In this document: positions 1-7,448 of the stretch, piece by piece | Layout: each line of letters begins with the position of its first letter | Numbering within the stretch: the first letter of the stretch is position 1 | Assembly: GCF_003333325.1 (NCBI RefSeq) | Contig: NZ_QOLC01000074.1 | Coordinates: 1 to 22,548 of the forward strand | DNA length: 22,548 nt | Source of the DNA: Candidatus Ulvibacter alkanivorans | GTDB lineage: Bacteria > Bacteroidota > Bacteroidia > Flavobacteriales > Flavobacteriaceae | Reading direction: 5' to 3' | Notes under the pieces: model-generated | The model's input: only the letters and a program-made list of their open reading frames with translations | Database searches by the model: none | What the model was told of the DNA's origin: nothing | Position numbers and translations under genes: made by a program

Positions 1-1380
1 CATATACATTACGATATTTCGTGCTTCCAGTGTAAACCGTTTTTCCGGGATTCCTTCTGTTTCCGAAGGAATACGCAGTAATACCTCCAGAACGATCTCA
101 TCGCCATCGGTACGGCTGCCGGTGCCTTTTAAATTAATATACCCGATCTTTGGTATATTACTTACGCTAAACGCTAAGACCTCCTCTCCTATCTCTTTAT
201 TGGCTATATAGTTCACCTGTTGATTCAGCAAGATGGCAATACCGTTCCGCAGTGCCAGCACCTCCGCTTCCAACGATCGATAACAATTGCTAAAATCACT
301 TTGAAAGGTCGTATTCCAAGCTTGTAGACGAGCGATCTCTTCAGCTAGATTTGCAAACGAGCCCATTTTAAACTCAAATGCCTTTAACTGTGTAACGAGC
401 TCCTTTACGGCGTCACCAATTGCGAACGGAGTTTGAATCTCCCATTGGCGGATATTGGTTTGTAACAATTCCGACAACGTAATAAAGGCGTCTAGGTCGG
501 AAGCCAACGATCTTGCCATTTCTTTTAGATCGGCCGTTAGTGCAGCTTGCAATTGGGTGTCGGCCAACATTTCTTTTACAGAGTCGTGTAAATCTTCAAT
601 ACAACTTAGATCGGGAAAATTGAGCGCTATTTGTTCTTTTAACGATTCGAACACCGAAACCATTTTCTCATTGTTCTCTTTCGCTTTTTTGGCGAGATCA
701 TCCAATTGTTGCTTCTGACTTTCCGAAAGGGAAGTAACCCATCGCGGAATGGTAACATATTCGAGATCTTCATACAGGTCGAAATTTTTAATATGTATGC
801 GTCCGCCACCGCTCTTATCCCTTTTAAAACCAACCAAACTAATTAAGATCTTTTCATCTTCTTTGGCCTTGATCCCGGCTTTTAGGTCGATCACCTTAGA
901 ATTGAGCTCGGTCATTAGAAATTCTATAGAGGTGGGTGCTTCGGAACGATCCTCTCCTCCATACAATCGTATGTGCTCCTCCAGTAACAGCTCTACTTCA
1001 TTTTCTATCGGGCTATCTACCACTAAGGTGTAAAACTGAAGCACCGCATTATAGAATTCAGTTCGCGACTCGGCCGAAACTACTTCTTGCTGTAAAGTGG
1101 TTAGAATTACATCTTGACGTTCTAAGGCTTGTTCGAGCAACACGATCTTTTCTTGCAGATCTACTTGTGCCCCCAAATTCGGAAAACGTTCTTTAATGGT
1201 TTTGATCAATGAATCTTTAGAAACATGCACTTCCAAGGCCGAATTGATATCTACTATTTGGTTTCGTACCGCCGGAATCGTATCCTTGCCCGAAGAAGTA
1301 TCTTCTATAATTGTAAGGATTTGCGCTTGTAAGGGAAATAGCCCTATAAAAAATAATAGGATGGTATATAGTTTTTTCAT
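1..1380 (-). CDS. secreted helical protein of unknown function (3' end beyond the window)
   Basis: I do not recognise this protein. The frame is open for 460 codons from ATG at 1380 to the window edge, so its C-terminus is missing. Residues 1-20 form a clear signal peptide (MKK, a run of hydrophobic residues, then LQAQ), so the mature protein is exported, probably to the periplasm. Much of the rest is rich in Glu, Lys, Gln and Leu in helical spacing (about residues 60-105 and 215-350), suggesting long helices or coiled coil. The last ~60 residues visible (from about 400) look more beta-like. Its start lies 15 bp after the stop of the 135-residue gene upstream, so the two are probably cotranscribed. 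No catalytic motif is visible. The existence of the gene is well supported by the continuous frame and signal peptide; its function is unknown. Confidence 0.85.
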   Translation of the reverse strand, partial: MKKLYTILLFFIGLFPLQAQILTIIEDTSSGKDTIPAVRNQIVDINSALEVHVSKDSLIKTIKERFPNLGAQVDLQEKIVLLEQALERQDVILTTLQQEVVSAESRTEFYNAVLQFYTLVVDSPIENEVELLLEEHIRLYGGEDRSEAPTSIEFLMTELNSKVIDLKAGIKAKEDEKILISLVGFKRDKSGGGRIHIKNFDLYEDLEYVTIPRWVTSLSESQKQQLDDLAKKAKENNEKMVSVFESLKEQIALNFPDLSCIEDLHDSVKEMLADTQLQAALTADLKEMARSLASDLDAFITLSELLQTNIRQWEIQTPFAIGDAVKELVTQLKAFEFKMGSFANLAEEIARLQAWNTTFQSDFSNCYRSLEAEVLALRNGIAILLNQQVNYIANKEIGEEVLAFSVSNIPKIGYINLKGTGSRTDGDEIVLEVLLRIPSETEGIPEKRFTLEARNIVMYM

Positions 1381-1395
1381 GATAGTAGGTTTAGA

Positions 1396-1803
1396 TTAGG
1401 CATCTATAGCTTCGGCTTTCGCAAACGACAACAACAGACGTACATTCGCCAGCGATCCATTTTTTAGTATAAATCCGATCGCACGTTTGCTTATAGGCGA
1501 CAAACAAAAACATTTAATAGTATCGTAGGGTTCATCAAAATCGGGATCGAAAGTGTTTTCTAATAATTGCTGCATTTCTGTTTTAAGAATTTCGTGGTCG
1601 CGCAACCAGACCACCCATCGCTCCAGATCGATAAGTGTTTCTCCTGCCCAATGGTCGGCATTAGGAATAGCTTCTTGTACCGTTTCCGTGTTTCCAATAA
1701 TAAACATTACAGTGGTCTTGAGACGGTCTATTGCGTTGTTGAATAATTCGGTGGCTTGATCGGGGTCGTCCAGCGGGATGATAGTGGTGCGTTCTAAAGA
1801 CAT
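1396..1803 (-). CDS. hypothetical protein, 135 aa, first gene of the pair
   Basis: Unrecognised cytoplasmic protein of 135 residues with no signal peptide and no membrane segment. It is acidic in the N-terminal two thirds and ends with a more hydrophobic, helical segment (around residues 105-130). ATG at 1803 is the only plausible start near the 5' end. It precedes the secreted helical protein by 15 bp in the same direction, which implies one transcript. A TATCTTTA sequence just upstream on the minus strand resembles the flavobacterial -7 element, with no convincing -33 partner. No domain can be named. A real gene is likely because the frame fills the space exactly between the neighbour and an intergenic region. 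Confidence 0.75.
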   Translation of the reverse strand: MSLERTTIIPLDDPDQATELFNNAIDRLKTTVMFIIGNTETVQEAIPNADHWAGETLIDLERWVVWLRDHEILKTEMQQLLENTFDPDFDEPYDTIKCFCLSPISKRAIGFILKNGSLANVRLLLSFAKAEAIDA

Positions 1804-1899
1804 AAGTTGTTGTTTTACAAGATAAAGATAGCAATGTATTACGACAATTACCTACCCACTACCGGGTAAGTTGCTCGTTGTCTCAACACTTTCCGAAGC

Positions 1900-1936
1900 A
1901 AAAAAAACACCCCTACCAAAAAATGTGATAGGGGTG
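1900..1936 (-). terminator. intrinsic terminator after the beta-barrel gene
   Basis: A perfect 8-bp stem (CACCCCTA at 1908-1915 with TAGGGGTG at 1929-1936) is followed, reading the minus strand, by a run of seven or more T (1900-1907 is A on the plus strand). It sits 27 bp past the stop codon of the gene ending at 1963. Confidence 0.85.
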
Positions 1937-1962
1937 CCGCGTTCGAAGCAACGCTAACTAAA

Positions 1963-2535
1963 CTAAAGTTTAAGGGAAAGTCCCAAAATAAGTTGATCGG
2001 GTCTGGTATCTATCCTGTTTTCCGAAAGATCCACAAAGGCAACTTCGTTTTCTGTAAGACCACGTTCATACCGAAGGTCGATACCAAAATGCGTGAAGTT
2101 AAGCGCGATTCCTAGCTGTGCTCCTACAGTAAAGTTATTTTCCACTTCTCGTAGTGAGAAATCTTCAAATTCGTTATTGAGAATATACTGTAGAGAGGGG
2201 CCGGCAAAAACGCCTAAAGGACCCAATAGATCGATACCTAGTAACAATGGAGCATCTAATTTGCTTACGGTAAGCTCGCCGCTGTCGTATTCACTTTGGG
2301 TTCGAGTGTACAGTAATTCGGGTCGAAGGTATAAGCTTCCAAGGTCTATTTTGCCGTACATTCCAAGGTGAAAACCGATATTTTTCATGGGATCTTCCAC
2401 TAATGCTTGCGCATCGTTAAAATAAGATCCGTTGCTGTTATAGTTTAATCCTGCTTTAATTCCTAAACCGCTTTCCTGTTGCGCATACAGCATTGGGGAA
2501 ATTGTTAACAGTGTCCATAGCATTACTTTTTTCAT
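1963..2535 (-). CDS. outer-membrane beta-barrel protein (PorT/OMP_b-brl_2 type)
   Basis: A 190-residue small barrel protein. The start is placed at ATG 2535 because this gives a textbook signal peptide (MKKVMLWTLL, cleavage near LYAQQ); a longer frame open to 2637 would bury that signal behind 34 poorly fitting residues. The mature part has alternating hydrophobic/polar strands with the usual 'GIKAGLN', 'FHLGMYG', 'YLRPELLY' and 'FGIDLRYERGL' patterns, and ends in hydrophobic residues (LGLSLKL) as expected for barrel insertion. Proteins of this type are abundant in Bacteroidetes and sit in the outer membrane; most have no assigned function. It stands alone, with its own terminator. Confidence 0.85.
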   Translation of the reverse strand: MKKVMLWTLLTISPMLYAQQESGLGIKAGLNYNSNGSYFNDAQALVEDPMKNIGFHLGMYGKIDLGSLYLRPELLYTRTQSEYDSGELTVSKLDAPLLLGIDLLGPLGVFAGPSLQYILNNEFEDFSLREVENNFTVGAQLGIALNFTHFGIDLRYERGLTENEVAFVDLSENRIDTRPDQLILGLSLKL

Positions 2536-2899
2536 ATGTATTGAGTTTAATGAATACCTATTTGGCACGATCGTATCGTACTTTCTTTTATATAGAAAGA
2601 GTAATGCTGTTTCCTTGAATGAAGTTTTAAGGGTCAAGGTTGGTTGCTATTATAACCTTATACAATGAATAATATTGTATCCCAATTTTCAAATACCAGC
2701 AACAAAGCGTGTGGAATTATGGACTTTTTATTTTTTCTTCGGAAGCATTTTTTTCTTCGGAAAGGCGTAACCTTTCCAATTAGATTTTCAGTATCAATAC
2801 TTTACTAAAAGGATGTTAAACACTTCTCAATTGTGAAAACGGTAAGAATATTAGCGGGTACAAAGGTGTATCTTTAGGTAAATAAAAATTAAAAGAACT
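2536..2899. other. 364-bp divergent intergenic region with doubled CTTCGGAA and a hairpin
   Basis: No convincing gene lies here. It separates the beta-barrel gene (minus) from the four-helix-bundle gene (plus) and must hold both promoters. Two copies of T(n)CTTCGGAA lie 18 bp apart (2737-2744 and 2755-2762), and the second runs into a 7-bp hairpin, GGAAAGG (2759-2765) with CCTTTCC (2771-2777). TATCTTTA at 2869-2876 is a candidate -7 element for the plus-strand gene. Confidence 0.5.
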
Positions 2900-3385
2900 A
2901 TGAAAACAACAAGAGAAGAAGCAAAAGAGAACATTCATGATAACTTGGTAGACAACCTACAGGAGTTACTAGAAAAGAATTACGATGCCGAAAAAGGATT
3001 TACAAAAGCGATGAAAGATGCTAAGAATGAGCGTTTAAAATCGTTCTTGAAGAATCAAGCGGCCAAGCATGGTCAATTCGCAAACGAATTAGATCAAGAA
3101 ATTAGAGCGTTGAACGAAACACCTAAAGAAAGTGGGAGTACTACAGGGTCGTTGCACCGCGCTTGGATAGACATTAAGGCTGCCGTGAGCGGAAATGATG
3201 ATGAGGCAGTGTTAGAAGAGTGCATCCGTGGTGAAAAAGCGAGTGTAGACGAATACGAAGAGAAACTAAAGGAGAACCGATTTCCACCACAAGTAGCTTC
3301 GGTATTGAACAAACAAGTTTCAGAAATACGCACTACCTTAGATAAGGTAAAATCGTTAGAAGATATTGCTGAAGATTGGAGTTAA
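2900..3385 (+). CDS. PA2169 family four-helix-bundle protein (DUF2383, ferritin-like)
   Basis: A 161-residue, almost wholly helical, highly charged cytoplasmic protein. The pattern 'DNLQELLEKNYDAEKGF', a central 'LKSFLKNQAAKHGQFANELDQEI', then 'GSLHRAWIDIKAAVSG' and 'VLEECIRGEKASVDEYEEKL' matches the PA2169/DUF2383 family, where Glu, His and Glu residues on a four-helix bundle resemble ferritin-like metal sites. The molecular role of the family is not established; members are often stress-linked. ATG at 2900 has AT-rich sequence before it and no strong Shine-Dalgarno, normal for this phylum. It is monocistronic, with its own promoter-like element upstream and a strong hairpin after it. The family assignment is quite secure; a specific function is not. 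Confidence 0.85.
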   Translation: MKTTREEAKENIHDNLVDNLQELLEKNYDAEKGFTKAMKDAKNERLKSFLKNQAAKHGQFANELDQEIRALNETPKESGSTTGSLHRAWIDIKAAVSGNDDEAVLEECIRGEKASVDEYEEKLKENRFPPQVASVLNKQVSEIRTTLDKVKSLEDIAEDWS

Positions 3386-3408
3386 TCTTCGATCGTATCA
3401 GTAATCAC

Positions 3409-3447
3409 GAAACCCCGAAATCCCTCCATTTCGGGGTTTCATCTTTT
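3409..3447 (+). terminator. terminator hairpin between convergent genes
   Basis: A perfect 13-bp stem (3409-3421 with 3428-3440, core ACCCCGAAAT) and a 6-base loop CCCTCC, followed on the plus strand by ATCTTTT. It ends the gene finishing at 3385 and may also stop the convergent gene ending at 3458, although no T-run follows in that direction. Confidence 0.8.
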
Positions 3448-3457
3448 ATGAATTGTT

Positions 3458-4843
3458 CTAAGCTTCTACCGCGATTCCGGCCTCTTTAATGGCTTTAAAT
3501 CCGCCCGCCACATCGATCACATTATGAATACCACGACTTTTTAAGATAGAAGCTGCGATCACAGAACGATATCCGCCCGCACAATGAACATAGAACGGCT
3601 CTTCATCAGGATATTCGTCCATATGTTCGTTAATCGCTCCTAACGGAGTCAATGTAGCCGATGGAATATGTGCATTTGCATATTCACCATCATTTCGTAC
3701 ATCAAAAACAGGAACCTCGTTTTGCAATTCCTGCTTTAAGGTATCGGCATCCACCGAAGTTAATTGATCTACTTCTTTCTCGGCGGCAACCCAAGCGGTC
3801 ATTCCTCCTTTTAGATAGCCAATGGTATTGTCAAAACCTACACGCGATAAACGCGTTACAGCTTCTTCTTCTCTTCCTTCGCCCACGACCAATAATATAG
3901 GCTGATCAACATCGGCGATCAAGGCTCCCACCCATGGTGCAAACCCTCCGTCTAAACCAATAAAGATCGATTGGGGCACATGGCTTTTTATAAAATCTTG
4001 TTGGTGACGCACATCTAGGATCACCGCACCCGTACTGTTGGCCAATTGCTCGAACGTGTCCGGATCCAAAGGTTTCGTTCCTTTCGTAATGATCGAATCT
4101 AAAGCTTCGTAGCCTTCGCGATTCATTTTTACATTTAGCGGAAAGTAGCTAGGCGGTGGTAGTAGTCCGTCGGTGACCTCATCGATAAACTCTTGCTTGG
4201 TCATATCGGCGCGCAGTGCATAATTCATCTTCTTCTGATTGCCTAAGGTGTCTACCGTTTCTTTCATCATATTCTTGCCGCAAGCCGAGCCCGCTCCATG
4301 CGCCGGGTAAACGATCACATCGTCTGCAAGTGGCATTATCTTCTCACGCAAACTTTCAAACAATATTCCGGCAAGGTCTTCTTGGGTGATATCATCCCCT
4401 TTTTGAGCAAGATCGGGTCTTCCTACGTCTCCTAAGAAAAGTGTATCTCCGCTAAAAATAGCATAGTCCGTCCCCGATGCATCCTTTAATAAGTAAGTAG
4501 TACTTTCCATGGTATGGCCGGGCGTATGCAATGCTTTTATAGTCACTTCACCCAACTTAAATTCTTGTCCGTCGCTTGCGATAATCGCATCGAAAGACGG
4601 ATTTGCATTGGGACCATAGATGATAGGTGCCCCTGTTCTCTCAGACAGCGTAAGGTGCCCACTTACGAAATCGGCATGAAAATGCGTTTCAAAAATATAT
4701 TTTATGGTAGCATTGTCTCTTTCGGCACGTTCTAAATACGGTTTGGTTTCACGTAAGGGATCAATGATAGCAACCTCTCCATTACTTTCTATATAGTAAG
4801 CACCTTGAGAAAGGCAACCTGTGTAAATTTGTTCAACGGTCAT
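3458..4843 (-). CDS. CstB-like persulfide dioxygenase with two rhodanese domains
   Basis: A 461-residue cytoplasmic protein of three domains. Residues 1-235 are a metallo-beta-lactamase fold of the ETHE1/persulfide dioxygenase type: THFHAD (H54, H56, D58), PGHTMES (H110), FSGDTLFLGDVGRPDL (D133) and YPAHG (H182) supply the iron-site ligands. Residues about 255-355 are a rhodanese-like domain without catalytic cysteine: the loop reads VVGEGREE. Residues about 365-461 are a second rhodanese domain with an intact active loop, CAGGYRS (C421). This order (dioxygenase, dead rhodanese, live rhodanese) is that of Staphylococcus CstB, which turns low-molecular-weight persulfides into thiosulfate. Start: the frame extends three codons upstream only to a TTG, so ATG at 4843 is preferred. 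TATCTTTG lies just upstream. A broader label 'MBL-fold hydrolase' would also be correct. Confidence 0.9.
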   Translation of the reverse strand: MTVEQIYTGCLSQGAYYIESNGEVAIIDPLRETKPYLERAERDNATIKYIFETHFHADFVSGHLTLSERTGAPIIYGPNANPSFDAIIASDGQEFKLGEVTIKALHTPGHTMESTTYLLKDASGTDYAIFSGDTLFLGDVGRPDLAQKGDDITQEDLAGILFESLREKIMPLADDVIVYPAHGAGSACGKNMMKETVDTLGNQKKMNYALRADMTKQEFIDEVTDGLLPPPSYFPLNVKMNREGYEALDSIITKGTKPLDPDTFEQLANSTGAVILDVRHQQDFIKSHVPQSIFIGLDGGFAPWVGALIADVDQPILLVVGEGREEEAVTRLSRVGFDNTIGYLKGGMTAWVAAEKEVDQLTSVDADTLKQELQNEVPVFDVRNDGEYANAHIPSATLTPLGAINEHMDEYPDEEPFYVHCAGGYRSVIAASILKSRGIHNVIDVAGGFKAIKEAGIAVEA

Positions 4844-4862
4844 AACCTTCAATTGTTTTGCA

Positions 4863-4870
4863 CAAAGATA
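4863..4870 (-). promoter_or_regulatory. TAnnTTTG -7 element for the CstB-like gene
   Basis: TATCTTTG on the minus strand, ending 19 bp before the ATG at 4843, is an exact match to the flavobacterial -7 consensus. A -33 TTG at normal distance is not clear. Confidence 0.55.
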
Positions 4871-4957
4871 GGAATTGTTGTGGTTCCTAATCGAAATGTT
4901 TTCTTCGAAAAAAATTCATTTTCACATATTTTTCACACTTACACTCAATACATACAG

Positions 4958-4965
4958 TATATTTA
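4958..4965 (+). promoter_or_regulatory. candidate -7 element for the lipoprotein gene
   Basis: TATATTTA, one base off the TAnnTTTG consensus, 22 bp before the ATG at 4988, in the 144-bp divergent region shared with the CstB-like gene. No clear -33 element. Confidence 0.35.
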
Positions 4966-4987
4966 CACGCAACAAAATTTCACTGAA

Positions 4988-5320
4988 ATGAGAAAGATTC
5001 TAGTATTGTTATTCGCTATGATGCTTCTTGCATGTTCTTCCGAAGAAAAAAAGATGGAAACCGTACGTGAATTGGCAAAAAAAGACCTGATCACACAATT
5101 ACAGTTACCGGAAGGGACTACGTTTAATGATGAAGAAATACAAGTTTCAGAAAAAGCATCCGATCTTGAAAAGATCGATGCGACCTATACCGTTATCTTT
5201 ACGATCAACTCACAAGATGCTGCAGGAAACCCTGTAACGCAAAAGCACACTTTAACCTATGCAAAAATTGGCGAAGGTGGTTTAAACCCGGACGATTACG
5301 AACTAACTGCTTTTGATTAA
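4988..5320 (+). CDS. small lipoprotein, 110 aa
   Basis: ATG at 4988 opens a lipoprotein signal peptide (MRKILVLLFAMMLLACSS) with a canonical lipobox LLAC and Cys16 as the lipidated residue. The frame is open further upstream, but that would place the signal peptide internally. The mature part, about 95 residues, begins with a charged linker (SSEEKKMETVRELAKKDL) and then carries a stretch resembling small beta-rich secreted domains (YTVIFTINSQDAAGNPVTQKHTLTYAKIG). I do not recognise the family. It is followed 70 bp later by the M28 peptidase in the same direction, so they may share a transcript. Expected to sit in the inner or outer membrane facing the periplasm. Confidence 0.8.
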   Translation: MRKILVLLFAMMLLACSSEEKKMETVRELAKKDLITQLQLPEGTTFNDEEIQVSEKASDLEKIDATYTVIFTINSQDAAGNPVTQKHTLTYAKIGEGGLNPDDYELTAFD

Positions 5321-5390
5321 GTTCAATTTTAAATCGATTACTTCGGAAACAACACAGTATAAATTTAAATTCTATATAAATCCTCTACTA

Positions 5391-6398
5391 ATGAAATATT
5401 TAATTCTATCGGCCATTGCTGCACTTACGGTCTCTAACAATTCGGCACAAAACACTTCGACCGCTTCAAAAAACATGACACGTGTTGACTATGCCAACAC
5501 CATTACCGCAGAAGACCTCAAAGAACATCTATACATCTTTGCAGGCGACGAAATGCAAGGACGAATGACCGGTACGGAAGGCCAAAAAATGGCTGCTGAA
5601 TACCTACGATCGTTCTATAAGGAACAAGGGATTCAAGCACCTCAAGGCGCTGAAGATTATTACCAAGAAATTCCGGCAAGTTATTTTACCCGACTTAGTG
5701 AGCCACAAGATTCTGAAAACGTGGTTGCATTTATTGAAGGTTCTGAATATCCCAATGAAGTGATCGTACTTTCTGCGCACTACGATCATGTAGGGACAAG
5801 AGATGGAAAGATCTACAATGGTGCCGATGACGACGGAAGTGGGACCGTTTCTATGTTAGAAATGGCAGAAGCTTTTCAAATGGCCGCAAATAACGGCAAT
5901 CGCCCAAAACGATCTATTCTTTTCTTACACGTGACAGGAGAGGAGATCGGGCTCTACGGTTCTAAGTATTATACCGAAAATCCGTTGTATCCTTTGGCTA
6001 ATACGGTAGCTAATTTAAACACCGATATGATAGGACGTATCGATCCGGATAAAAAAGATAATCCTAACTACGTTTATCTAATTGGTAGCGATAAACTAAG
6101 TCAAGGATTACACGATGTTTCCGAAGCGGTAAACGAAAAATACATCAATTTGGAATTAGATTACAAATACAACGACGAGAACGATCCAAATCGTTTTTAC
6201 TACCGTAGTGATCATTACAATTTCGCTAAGAACAATATTCCTATTATCTTTTACTTTAACGGAGTACATGAAGATTACCACAAGCATACCGATACCCCCG
6301 ATAAGATCGAATATGAGTTAATGGCCAAGCGTGCCCGACTTATATTTCAAACTACTTGGGAAGTGGCCAATCGCGACGAACGCATTACTGCCGACTAA
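5391..6398 (+). CDS. secreted M28 family zinc metallopeptidase
   Basis: A 335-residue exported aminopeptidase-like enzyme. ATG at 5391 gives a signal peptide (MKYLILSAIAALTV..., cleavage near NSAQN); the frame is open upstream to 5313 but overlaps the lipoprotein gene and lacks signal character. The M28 two-zinc site is complete: AHYDH (H130, D132), NGADDDGSG (bridging D147), HVTGEEIGL (general base E184, ligand E185), NLNTDMIGR (D212) and EDYHKHTDT (H297). No protease-associated domain fits between the strands, so it is a compact single-domain peptidase. M28 members of this kind remove N-terminal residues from peptides in the periplasm or outside the cell; exact specificity cannot be read. 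A hairpin terminator follows. Confidence 0.9.
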   Translation: MKYLILSAIAALTVSNNSAQNTSTASKNMTRVDYANTITAEDLKEHLYIFAGDEMQGRMTGTEGQKMAAEYLRSFYKEQGIQAPQGAEDYYQEIPASYFTRLSEPQDSENVVAFIEGSEYPNEVIVLSAHYDHVGTRDGKIYNGADDDGSGTVSMLEMAEAFQMAANNGNRPKRSILFLHVTGEEIGLYGSKYYTENPLYPLANTVANLNTDMIGRIDPDKKDNPNYVYLIGSDKLSQGLHDVSEAVNEKYINLELDYKYNDENDPNRFYYRSDHYNFAKNNIPIIFYFNGVHEDYHKHTDTPDKIEYELMAKRARLIFQTTWEVANRDERITAD

Positions 6399-6425
6399 TT
6401 GTAAAACCGCTTCACACAACATTGA

Positions 6426-6460
6426 ACAAAGCCCGTTACGATCTTCGTAGTGGGCTTTGT
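6426..6460 (+). terminator. hairpin after the M28 peptidase gene
   Basis: Outer 9-bp stem ACAAAGCCC (6426-6434) with GGGCTTTGT (6452-6460) enclosing an inner TACGA/TCGTA stem with a 3-base loop. No T-run follows on the plus strand, so termination is inferred from position and stability only. Confidence 0.6.
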
Positions 6461-6502
6461 AGTCACGGTTAAAAGCATAAAAATATTCCGTCTAATTAAG
6501 AC

Positions 6503-6536
6503 CACAAAAAAAGCCTTTCAGAAACTGAAAGGCTTT
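6503..6536 (-). terminator. intrinsic terminator of tRNA-His
   Basis: A perfect 12-bp stem (6510-6521 with 6525-6536, core GCCTTTCAG) and AAA loop. On the minus strand it is followed by seven T. It lies 9 bp past the tRNA 3' end. Confidence 0.85.
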
Positions 6537-6545
6537 GTACTTTTG

Positions 6546-6619
6546 GGTGGAAGATCGGTCTCGAACCGACGACCTCCTGAACCACAATCAGGCGCTCTAA
6601 CCAACTGAGCTACAACCAC
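6546..6619 (-). tRNA. tRNA-His (anticodon GTG)
   Basis: A full cloverleaf reads on the minus strand. The D arm is GCTC/GAGC, and the anticodon stem CCTGA/TCAGG carries loop TTGTGGT with anticodon GTG (plus-strand 6583-6585). The variable loop is AGGTC, and the T arm is GTCGG-TTCGAGA-CCGAT. A G at 6620 can serve as the extra G(-1) that pairs with C73, the identity mark of tRNA-His. The CCA end is not encoded (C73 is followed by CAA). In the acceptor stem, GTGGTTG against CTTCCAC leaves positions 5-68 and 6-67 as T-T mismatches, which is unusual (see findings). Confidence 0.93.
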
Positions 6620-6632
6620 CATGTTCTCTATT

Positions 6633-6650
6633 TCTAAGTTGTTACTTAGA
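6633..6650 (-). promoter_or_regulatory. hairpin in the tRNA-His leader
   Basis: A perfect 7-bp inverted repeat, TCTAAGT / ACTTAGA with a 4-base loop, 13 bp upstream of the tRNA and downstream of its promoter. It may be a processing signal; its function is inferred only from position. Confidence 0.4.
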
Positions 6651-6681
6651 CCGCTATGTAAAATTAACGGATAAGAGGGTG

Positions 6682-6712
6682 CAAATATACTTCAAATCTT
6701 ACGCTTCTACAA
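6682..6712 (-). promoter_or_regulatory. promoter of tRNA-His
   Basis: Minus strand: -33 TTG (6710-6712), 20-bp spacer, -7 TATATTTG (6682-6689), an exact TAnnTTTG match at a spacing accepted for flavobacterial promoters. It implies a leader of about 55 nt before the tRNA. Confidence 0.65.
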
Positions 6713-6731
6713 TAGCTCGATTTAAGATTTT

Positions 6732-7448
6732 TTAAATTAGATCGAATAAACTGTCTACCGCAACATACCGTTCGGCTGTAAAGCCTTCGCCATGAGCAAC
6801 TCCAATAAGTCGCCCTAGGTCTTGTGCCCTATAGGTTAAACTATCTCTAAAATTAGTAGAAGATATGGGTGTATTGGGTTCTTTCGATTTTTCATTGTGG
6901 AACTGGCTCTCATAGGCAAAGACAGCTTCGAGCTTTTTGTCTATAAAACCTGTGACATCTACCACCACATCGGGCGTGATATTCTTCCATTGAATGTAGT
7001 GATACACGTGTTTGGGGCGCCACTCATTTTGACGATTGCCTTCCAAAATAGTTTCAATTTTTCGTAATCCGCTTAAAAAACAGGCATCGCTAGCTAGTTT
7101 ACTACCTTTGCCGTGATCGATATGTCGATCGTCTATTGCGTTGCACAACACCACATCGGGTCGGTATTTTCTAATGATCTTAATGATCTCCAATTGAGAC
7201 GCCGGATTGTTTACAAAAAAGGCATCGGCAAATTCCAGATTGTGTCGCATCACCACACCAAGAATAGCGGCTGCTTTTTTTGCTTCAACAGCTCGTATTT
7301 CTGCATTGCCTCGGGTTCCCAATTCACCTTTGGTAAGATCGAGTATCCCAACCTTCTTTCCATTAGCAATCTCCTTTGCGAGGGTCGCACCGCAACCCAA
7401 TTCTACATCATCGGGATGTGCCCCAATCGCTAATATATCTAGCTTCAT
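6732..7448 (-). CDS. bshB1: bacillithiol biosynthesis deacetylase BshB1
   Basis: A 238-residue zinc-dependent LmbE/PIG-L deacetylase, normal length for BshB1. It removes the acetyl group from N-acetylglucosaminyl-malate, the second step of bacillithiol synthesis in the cytoplasm. The signature HPDD (H11, D13, D14) near the N-terminus, LTKGELGTRG, the NAIDDRHIDHGKG segment (H109, D111, H112) and the C-terminal ESQFHNE/HGEGFTAERY region are all present; H11, D14 and H112 are the expected zinc ligands and D13 the general base. ATG at 7448 overlaps the TGA of the upstream PLP enzyme by 4 bp (ATGA), indicating translational coupling. The pairing with a sulfur amino-acid enzyme fits the need for cysteine in the last step. 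Very sure of the family. Confidence 0.95.
   Translation of the reverse strand: MKLDILAIGAHPDDVELGCGATLAKEIANGKKVGILDLTKGELGTRGNAEIRAVEAKKAAAILGVVMRHNLEFADAFFVNNPASQLEIIKIIRKYRPDVVLCNAIDDRHIDHGKGSKLASDACFLSGLRKIETILEGNRQNEWRPKHVYHYIQWKNITPDVVVDVTGFIDKKLEAVFAYESQFHNEKSKEPNTPISSTNFRDSLTYRAQDLGRLIGVAHGEGFTAERYVAVDSLFDLI

Noticed and set aside
455..1399. Plus-strand ORFs and a short minus ORF inside the first 1.4 kb
   Set aside because: They are in other frames of the continuous 460-codon minus-strand gene with a signal peptide.
2665..2808. 47-codon plus-strand ORF (MNNIVSQF...)
   Set aside because: It runs through T-rich intergenic DNA and its FFLRK repeats come from the doubled CTTCGGAA motif. 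No conserved feature supports translation.
4844..4852. TTG start three codons upstream for the CstB-like gene
   Set aside because: ATG at 4843 fits the family N-terminus and lies better with respect to the -7 element; the same reasoning removes the TTG two codons ahead of the csaA-like start.
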